The position numbers and the translations under genes are program-made. A DNA stretch of 64,000 nucleotides from Gadus chalcogrammus (lineage: Eukaryota > Chordata > Actinopteri > Gadiformes > Gadidae): positions 24,040,748 through 24,104,747 of the forward strand of contig NC_079422.1 of the NCBI RefSeq assembly GCF_026213295.1, given 5' to 3'. The notes beneath the pieces were generated by a model, which had not been told where the DNA came from, ran no database searches, and was given only the letters and a program-made list of their open reading frames with translations. Positions 27,281-64,000 of the stretch are shown piece after piece (within the stretch, counting starts at the first letter, position 1; the number at the start of each line of letters is the position of its first letter).

Positions 27281-27728
27281 TGTTCACACACATTGACAAC
27301 CAAACATAGCTAACTGTGTGTCTTTGTGTCTGTGTCTTCTCCAGGCACTGAACGAATGCATCTCGTACGGAGAAGAGCTGGTGGCCAACAACCCTGGCTG
27401 GGTGTTCATCTCCCCGTTTGACGACCCTCTCATCTGGTGAGGAATCCTTCTCAAAGCTCTCTCTGAGTCTTCCAGGAATCCCATCTCGTGTCTCACCATT
27501 GTCGTCCACCATGCGGACTCTGTGCTGTGATCCCATGTCCCGGTTTGACCGCTACGACCAGATAAACAGGGCCGTTCCACTAGATAAGAGCCCTTGTTTT
27601 ATCTGAATGGTGATGAAAGTAGCTTTGAATATTAAAACTGAGCTCCGAGCTAAATTGACACAAACAAAACAGTGTGAACGTCGGCTGAACCTGGAGCTGC
27701 TGGGGTACTGATCGTGTTTTGGGGGGGC

Positions 27729-27792
<64 letters not shown>

Positions 27793-28479
27793 GCTCAGGG
27801 AGGGACACACCTCGCTGGTCAGAGAGCTGGAGGAGGACCTGAAGGAGAAGCCCGGGGCGGTCGTGCTGTCGGTGGGGGGCGGCGGCCTCATGAACGGCGT
27901 GGTGGAGGGCCTGCGTCGCGCCGGCTGGGCCGACGTGCCAGTGGTCGCCATGGAAACGCACGGCGCGCACAGCCTCAACGCGGCCGTGAAGGCGGGCCGG
28001 CTGGTCACCCTGCCCGAGATCACCAGGTAGGCCCCGACGCCGTCTCCCTGTCTGTCTCTCTGTCTGTCTCCCTGTCCCTCTCTCTGTCCGTCTATCTGTC
28101 CGTCTCCGTCGACTGTTGCCTTGGCGACGATGTCGCCTGTGTTGCGGAGGAACCGGAGTGAACGAGTCTCTCGCCCCTCTCTGCAGCATCGCCACCACGC
28201 TGGGCCTGGCCACGGTGTCGGCGCAGTCCCTGAAGCTGAGCGGCGAGCACCCCGTGTTCTCCGAGGTGGTCACGGACCAGGACGCCGTCAGGGCCGTGGA
28301 GCGCTTCGTCGGTGAGTTCTACAAGATGGATTTCAAACCTCTTAAAAAACAGATACCATGAAAAGCAGCTGATTTGGACCGTGTGTCTGCTCAATCACAT
28401 CCAGTCATTCAAAGTAAGTATTTTCACAAAGTTTGCAAAAATACCAGATTCTCAAACACTCTCTCTCTCTCTCCTTCCC

Positions 28480-28562
<83 letters not shown>

Positions 28563-28792
28563 TCTTCTCTCTCTCCCCCCCCCCCTGTCTCTCTCCAGAT
28601 GATGAGAAGATCCTGGTGGAGCCGGCCTGCGGTGCTGCCCTGGCGGCTGTGTACTGTGGGATCATCGAGAGGCTGCAGGTGGAGGGAAAGCTGCAGCAGG
28701 CTCTGGGCCCGGTGGTGGTGGTGGTGTGCGGGGGCAACAACATCAGCATGGAGCAACTGAGGGGCTTCAAGAAGAAGCTCGGCATGCTCTAA
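25722..28792 (+). CDS. sds: L-serine dehydratase/L-threonine deaminase
   Basis: A PLP-dependent cytosolic enzyme that turns L-serine into pyruvate and ammonia, and L-threonine into 2-oxobutyrate. Seven coding exons join in phase: 25722-25874, 26853-26892, 26982-27121, 27345-27436, 27799-28026, 28187-28311 and 28599-28792. They total 972 nt, i.e. 323 residues plus TAA; human SDS has 328. PLP-lysine motif 'GSFKIRG' puts Lys at residue 41, 'SGGNAGMAAA' starts at 64, the phosphate-binding loop 'SVGGGGL' is at 166-172, and 'VEPACGAALAAVY' and 'VVVCGGNNIS' follow near the C-terminus. The ATG at 25722 was chosen because it follows an acceptor and aligns with the human start. An upstream in-frame GTG is not a start. 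Introns carry large microsatellites. Residue 65 is Gly, as in the paralogue SDSL, whereas mammalian SDS has Ala, so sds versus sdsl is not settled. Confidence 0.93.
26770..26817. repeat. (TG)n microsatellite in sds intron
   Basis: About 20 TG units, some 35 bp upstream of the acceptor of coding exon 2. Confidence 0.95.
27205..27278. repeat. (CT)n microsatellite in sds intron
   Basis: About 37 CT units between coding exons 3 and 4, about 65 bp before the acceptor. The long pyrimidine run is on the transcript strand. Confidence 0.95.
27730..27791. repeat. (TG)n microsatellite at sds 3' splice site
   Basis: About 31 TG units end 7 bp before the exon 5 boundary (TCGCTCAG|G). The usual polypyrimidine tract is replaced by UG repeats in the transcript. 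Confidence 0.95.
28458..28597. repeat. (CT)n microsatellite at sds 3' splice site
   Basis: CT dinucleotides interrupted by CCCATCTT words and a poly-C run lead straight into the last acceptor (CTCTCCAG|AT). They give an exceptionally long polypyrimidine tract. Confidence 0.95.
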
Positions 28793-29298
28793 AGGCCTCC
28801 ACTTATCTCGTCGTCGTGCATTCCAACAGTGCCTCCCGAGTCCACTCACTGTACACTTTATGGAAAGAAGAAGAAGAAATACTGGTTTATAACGACAGCA
28901 TCCAAAGAGAAGGCCGGTGTGACACACCCCCCCAATCATTCCTGGAGTGGAGAGTGTGTGTTTTCCTTCTTGGTGTTCATCGGGTAATTGCAATGGAAGG
29001 GCAGGGCCTTGTGTCTTCTGGAAATATGATATGTATATTAGTCTTTTCTTTTCATAACCGGTTATCCTCGGATTATACCTTGAATAGAGCTGTGATCAAG
29101 GGGCCGAACCTTTCTGTATTTTTCCACAAAAAGTAACGTTGTTAAGCCTCTTTCTGTCGTGCGAACATGGCTGTTTGCATGTTTTTGCTTTTGTACTTTA
29201 TGAATGTATATATTTAAACGAGAAATATCAGGAAACATTGTATTAATATTTAATGAATATCACTGTCTACTGTCTACATGTTATTTTTTCTTTAGTGG

Positions 29299-29304
29299 AA
29301 TAAA
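29299..29304 (+). terminator. sds: sds poly(A) signal AATAAA
   Basis: A canonical AATAAA lies about 510 bp after the stop codon, implying a 3' UTR of about 0.5 kb. A second AATAAA lies near 29342. Confidence 0.65.
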
Positions 29305-29349
29305 CATTGATTTAAAAGATGTGCAGTTTGGTTATTAGCACAATAAAAG

Positions 29350-31940
29350 ACAGCACCTGTGTGAGACCCAAAGGATTCAAAGCTTTAGCTTCAACCTCCT
29401 ACCTGACATTCCCTGAAACCTTGACAGAAACTAGTGTTTTTGTTGGCTGATAAAACGAGTAAAAGAGAGCAGGGAGATGTGCCAGGTTTATTTTATAATC
29501 ATTCCTCAGGTGATGGTAGGTTTGTGTATACCGCAGTTCAGATGACTCATCTCGGTTTCTTTCAACAGCAGACATAAGTTCTATTTCCCTTTTTAATAAT
29601 AGGTAAACATCTATTCAAATGTACCAGATATGCACTATAACGTGAGTCTGTCTGTGAATTTACGTTCCATCTACACTCTTCATGTTGTTGTACTTTATTA
29701 AGCACATCTTCACAAACAATTAATTTCCATCTCTCTTTAAAGGTAGACACCAGACTTTCCTCTTCATGGTCTACCGAATGAGTAGCACCCAGTGAGCCAT
29801 AATGCATTCTTCACAGAATTAAACAGGGATTAAAATTCTAACCATCTTAAAGAGCGATCAACACTCCTCTGGATAATTGCTGCATTTCATAAGGCCTTGC
29901 AGTCCTCCAAAGGTAAACAACGGTTAATCAAGGGGTTGACATTCCAGTTACATAACCAGACAGCGGGATTCCACACGTCGGCTGCTTGAGGGATGTCACC
30001 CTCTGCTGCACTGTGATTGGCTCTCAGCTCATCCAAAACAGGGGAAGGGCTGCATGTTGCCCCTGGCGACAGTATTCCCATGTCAAACAGGTGACAGGTG
30101 TTGAAAACATTCATTTGACAGCCACCTCAGGGCATAGGGCGTGGCTGAAGGATACTGTATAAAATGACATTAGTCAGTGCGCCAGTGTGCTACTAATGTG
30201 TAAACATTAAACTTTTCCATTCACTTACAGATAGGGCATCAATAAACAGCAAACATTGTGTTCCTGTGCTTTGTGATTTCTAAACACCATTCTTCACAGC
30301 ATTGAGCTTTTATTTTGGTCCAATCCCTGAACATCAAGCATCCAAATGTATATTGGTTGTAAAAGACACATGGGCTCGGTGAGTTCACAGAGCAGAAACG
30401 CTTGGTCAGTGAGGGGGTCATGACTCAGATCCGGCTGGAACCAGCCTGGCCCGGCACTCGCTGCTCCCAGAAGGTGTCTGGTTCCCCAGCCGCATGCCGC
30501 AACATCACGTCTTGAGGGTGCAACCTTACACAACACGCGGCCTCACGCGCAAGGCGACGAGAAGGCCCAGACCTGTGACAACGTGAGAATACCCGGAGCC
30601 ATGAGGTCATTAGGTCTGGAGCCCGCCCATTTCTCTAGAGATAAACAAATGAAATTAGAAGCTGTAATACAACTGAACACAGAATCAGCTGTTGAGAACT
30701 TCTACGAGATGACATTAATTCAGAGATGATACTTTGTGTATGGACACCCCCACCCTCCCCTTAAAGGCCTGCGTGCAGGTTAACCAGAAGTTTTGATTAA
30801 TGGGTACATAAAGAACTCAAAATATTTGTATCATTTATAAAATGTCTCCAAAATAGTGTTAAAGTCCAGTTTTTGTCGTTTTTGGCAGTAACGGGTGTTT
30901 TCTAACGCCATTCAGCGATGACGTCATGTTGGGGAGACGTGGTGGAAGGTAGCCTTTTCCAACAAATTTGTGCAATTTGCTTGTTAGTATTTAAGATTTA
31001 AACTGTTATTTATTGTATTTAATGTTGTTAGGTATCACTAAACGGAATGTAATACGAAAGAGCAGGTACTATATTGAGAAGGGTCCATCTGCAGGCTTGG
31101 GCGTTTCCGTCATGACACCCTTTAGGCCCTTTAGGGGTTCCTGGTAGCGTTTCATCGACCAATCACAAGGTGTTTCGAAAGGCATACTGCGCAGCACAGT
31201 CGCAAGGCATACCTTCCTTCGTTTATGGCAATTTTACCTCCCTCATTAGATTTAGCAATCATGGAGCCCCCACTTGGCTAACATTAGTTCTATGCTACCC
31301 GTACTCACTACTAGATCTTATTTTGAAACTTCTGTTTGAGAAAATCGGGTTCGGTGTTGACGGTGAAAGTTAGGTCGGTTTACTTTATAGCAGAGTTTCC
31401 GCTGTCCGGTTATTACCGGTCATTGACCCGGGAATAAAATGAGGAAGACCGAAATTTCTTAATGACCCCGGTCAGAATGACCAATGGAAATAATTCCTTG
31501 CACAATTTGGATTGTGTTTAAATAAGCTACAGTAGTCATTTTTTTAGCCAATACATGTTAAACCATGAGGGTTTCTGATTGACCCGACCCGGCCCGCCGA
31601 TATTTCCCACCACTATCCTTGAGTCGGGCCGGGCGTTTGATCGAGCGTTTGTGTTTTTTTTGTTTTTGTTATCATTGCTGAAAAAAGTCTGAATAAAAAC
31701 AGTTTTGATTTTAAAATCAGGAATCTGAGATTAATCAGGATTTGTATTAAAAAATTTGCATTCTGATTTTGATCTCAGAATTCTGACTTTAAAGGAAAAA
31801 AAGATACATGTCGCCTTAATCCTCTTCCGTATCTTAACTCAATAGGTAGAGCCTAAAGTCCTGAGGAAACAGCTCTGTGTACCTTCATGTAGAAAACCTG
31901 AACATAACCAACCGACACCACAGTGGTACGTCAAGACATT
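29350..31940. other. Intergenic region between convergent genes
   Basis: Between the sds 3' end and the presumed hectd4 3' end I see no coding exon. A TATA-like TATAAAA at 30158-30164 follows a GGGCGTGGC word, a layout similar to the sds promoter, but no downstream exon was found. The rest is AT-rich sequence and old repeat-like DNA (31380-31650). Confidence 0.4.
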
Positions 31941-33673
31941 TCTTTATTGTGACACAGAAATCTCAAACGCCATCTGATTCTTTACATCTGTATAATCCTT
32001 TTTTCTTTTTAAGATGCGTTTTTCTTTTTTCGAAGTTTCTGATGTGCAGAGGTAAGACAGTAAAAGTTAATGCAACCATAAATAATTGTAATAAATATCA
32101 AGTAAATGTACAGCACACATTTTCTCATCGTAGCACGTCTGTGTATGGATATGTCCTTTATATGATCTCCCTCCTGCCCCCGTTAGGAGAAAGTAAGCGA
32201 GCATCCCTGTTAGCAGCGGTATACCTGGGGTACCCTTCAAAATAAAAGACCCAAACATTTTACCCTTCAAAATAAAAGACCCAAACATTTTCAAACTGGC
32301 AAGCAACTTAACCCCCTCCCCAACCCCCAACACATGTTGAATAGCAATCATTGGCTGTTTTTTTTAAGTTCTTTAGTTCTATTCCGAGTAAAAGTTTTTT
32401 TTTTTTTACTTCCACAAGAACATGTTTGTCGGAGGAGAAGACCTGTCTGAGCACGAGACGGACATCGGCCGATGACGGGTCGCTTCAAGAGTTTGTAAAA
32501 AAATACCCGCCCCCCCCTCCCGCTAAACAAACAGGACGTCAACAGACCCCCCCCCCCCCCCCCATCTGCTCCTTGTCGAAGAAGAATTTCATGGAAGAAT
32601 AGTGCAAAAAAAAAAATCATCATCAGGTGAAGTGAATAAGCAATAAATTAATAAAATCGCTTTCAAAACATAAAACTATGTACATTTATTTTCTCAGAAG
32701 TATTTTTTTTTTTACAGTCTAAATAAAAGTCTCAGGAAAACAAAAACAAACCAACACAACAAACCCAAGCAAACGGCAAAGGCCTGTTCTCCTCAGACAT
32801 AAGATGACCGACCCCAGGTATATATATATATATATATATATATACTCTGTGTGTGTATGTATATGTGTATGTGTTTGTGTATGTGTATGTGCATATGTGT
32901 GTACGTGTATGTGTTACAGTGTGACACTGGAGAGGAGCCAGGGATTCTGTTTTCCACATTCAGTAGCATAGCACACAAGCAGCTATGGGGCGACACCTCC
33001 CCCCCCCGCCTTATCAAAGCAACACAGGGGCTTCCAAAGGGAGAGCGAAGTCCGGACCCTGGGGACCGGGGGACAAGCTCAGTGAGGACCCCGCAAAGTC
33101 TGGAGACTGGGGGGACCGGGGGTCTCCCTCAGTGAGAGGACCCCCTCGTCGGACCGGACTGCGCTGCCAGATATTTCTAAACCAACCTGACAAACTGGAG
33201 AGAAAAGTCAATAAATATGCCTCAGAATTTTTCGTTACAACTAAATACCATTTTCTTCAGAGACTAAAATAGGGTCACGGATTATATCAGCAGATGAGTT
33301 GGATTTCCCGTTGGTGGTTCGTCTTCCGTTTTCTTGTGACGGTCGGTGTCACGTTGTCCTTCTGTACTCAGAGTGGGCGTCTCTGGCTCTGCCTGCTCAG
33401 AGCCAGAGACTGCTCAGAGACAGAGCCCATCTGGACACTTCACCAGTTCCTCGAGCATGACTAGAGCGACCGCCGTCACAGCATGGAGGGTATTTCTGAC
33501 AAACACACACGCTGACACACACACTTCCAGTGTCCTCCTCTCTGGCGAGAAGTACCAGGGGTAAAGGCTTGTCTCACAGGAGGGCTCACAGGGGGGCAGA
33601 GGGAGGCAGCGAGGTTGAAGCATTCGCAGATTAAAGCAAGCTGTATCGTTTCCTGGAGCACCGCGCAAATTCA

Positions 33674-33759
33674 AAGAGAGAGAGAGAGTGCAGAGAGAGA
33701 GAGAGTGCAGAGAGAGAGAGAGTGCAGAGAGAGAGAGAGTTCAGAGAGAGAGAGAGTGC

Positions 33760-33795
<36 letters not shown>

Positions 33796-33860
33796 CGAGA
33801 GAGAGAGAGAGAGAGAGAGAGAGCAGAGAGAGCAGAGAGAGCAGAGAGAGCGAGAGAGAG
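33674..33860. repeat. (AG)n tract with periodic TGC interruptions
   Basis: AG dinucleotides interrupted regularly by AGTGC, giving a periodic unit of about 17-18 bp over the first half. It lies in the presumed hectd4 3' UTR. Confidence 0.95.
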
Positions 33861-34100
33861 GAAGAGTCCACTTGCCAGTGGACGTACATTTTTAAAGTGC
33901 CTACAGAGCTCAACATAACCTTGTAGTGCTCAACCTTGTCAGGCAGTGGGGGACCCTAGCCTGCATGAAGAAGCTTCTATCCGAAAAAAAAAAAGAAATA
34001 TCAAAGTAATATCGGAAATACTTTGTAGTAGTACTGCACCGTGTCACAGTTTCAAACCCTTGTGGTGGCTACTTCAATACTAAGTGCAACCAGAACACAG

Positions 34101-34103
<3 letters not shown>

Positions 34104-34134
<31 letters not shown>

Positions 34135-34140
34135 GCACAC
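34104..34140. repeat. (CA)n microsatellite in hectd4 3' UTR region
   Basis: About 16 CA units with a GCGC interruption. Confidence 0.9.
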
Positions 34141-34372
34141 ACCCATCGCTCAAAGTCAGCCGTGTCTGACCCTCACCTGGGGATTCCCCTCCAGCAAAAG
34201 GTTGGAACGCCTAAAAGATGCAAAAACAGTCGATGGGGACGGCGCAGAATGGAAGGGAACAAAAACAAAGCAAAAACATGTCAGAGCATCGGGGCAGCAG
34301 CCACGAGCGGTCTGCCAGGGGGGGGGGGGGGGGGGTCGGACCTAAGGTAGTGGGAGGGGGCGGGGCCAGGGC

Positions 34373-63635
<29,263 letters not shown>

Positions 63636-63659
63636 CTGCCCCAGAGAAAGGAGAGCACT

Positions 63660-64000
63660 TTACAGCACACCGCTCTCACACTCGATCGGAACGTTTTTGA
63701 ACGTGGTGCAACGAGCTCCCTGCCGATGTCAGGGCCGCAGAGTCCTGACGTCACCTTCCGCAAAAGACTCAAGTCTCACATGTTCAGACTAGTTCACCTA
63801 GACTCTGGAATGCTTCCCCCCCTTCCCTCCACAACCCTCTAACGCACTTATTGTACGTTGTACGTCCTGGCACGTAAAAATAATACTTTGCATTGTGTAG
63901 CATCTTATCCTAGCTATTTTTGTTGTACACCGAGGATGGGTTAACCTAGTGATTGTTAGTGCTTGGCATTTGGTTCTATGAAATGTACTTATTGTAAGTC
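63660..64000 (+). mobile_element. LINE 3'-end fragment, antisense to hectd4
   Basis: The plus strand encodes, across one stop and one frame change, a peptide typical of the extreme C-terminus of LINE ORF2 proteins: 'WCNELPADVRAAES', then 'VTFRKRLKSHMFRL'. An untranslated tail follows and runs off the window. It lies in the hectd4 intron upstream of the first exon seen here. Clade not determined. Confidence 0.55.

Larger units (their letters stand above)
31943..34372 (-). other. hectd4: hectd4 3' untranslated region (approximate)
   Basis: No further acceptor or coding similarity appears downstream of the hectd4 stop codon at 34373. Candidate poly(A) signals on the minus strand are AATAAA at 32685-32690 and 31943-31948. 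Which is used cannot be decided from sequence. The region includes a (AG)n tract, a (TA)n run (32819-32844), poly-T/poly-C stretches and a 30-bp direct duplication at 32231-32290. Confidence 0.5.

Noticed and set aside
30294..30610. Minus-strand frames of 80 and 61 codons between the genes
   Set aside because: No recognised family and no convincing splice or promoter context.

Overview
The window is vertebrate nuclear DNA, almost certainly from a teleost fish. Its genes are split into short exons with GT-AG introns, the proteins are vertebrate orthologues, and the repeats are types common in fish (hAT and piggyBac-type miniature elements, tRNA-derived SINEs, an APE-type LINE). The density of (TG)n/(CA)n and other short tandem repeats is very high. 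That would suit a cod-like (gadid) genome, but this is inference. No bacterial-style operon, CRISPR array, tRNA or rRNA gene was found.

Layout. (1) 1-25 kb is gene-poor. It holds a 27-bp minisatellite (5.2-6.1 kb), a CpG-rich block (10.3-11.0 kb), telomere-like CCCTAA repeats (13.0 kb), one minus-strand TPR exon that resembles the start of TTC28 (14.1-14.4 kb), a decayed LINE endonuclease (20.1-21.6 kb), a hAT relic (22.6-23.6 kb) and a short TTAGGG array (24.4 kb). A repeat pair flanks the middle in inverted orientation. (2) 25.3-29.3 kb carries a complete plus-strand serine/threonine dehydratase gene (sds-like): TATA promoter, non-coding first exon, seven coding exons joining to a 323-residue reading frame, and a poly(A) signal. 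(3) About 32-63.6 kb, on the minus strand, is the 3' part of the giant HECT ubiquitin ligase gene hectd4. I resolved 34 exons with consistent reading phase at every junction (6,912 nt, 2,303 codons plus stop), from a SPRY-like region to the C-terminal HECT domain with its catalytic cysteine. The gene continues upstream past the right edge. sds and hectd4 converge tail to tail.

The genes do not form a pathway. sds encodes a PLP enzyme that makes pyruvate or 2-oxobutyrate from serine or threonine. hectd4 encodes a ubiquitin ligase. ttc28 (if real) encodes a TPR scaffold. In human, SDS, SDSL and HECTD4 all lie on 12q24.13, so the pairing looks like conserved synteny.

I found no convincing undescribed biological system. 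The observations most worth following are (TG)n tracts lying at the 3' splice sites of many hectd4 exons, intact miniature transposons with exact target-site duplications in hectd4 introns, the mirror-image arrangement of telomere-like arrays and repeats around 13-24 kb, and a 43-bp tandem repeat ending in a perfect 26-bp palindrome.
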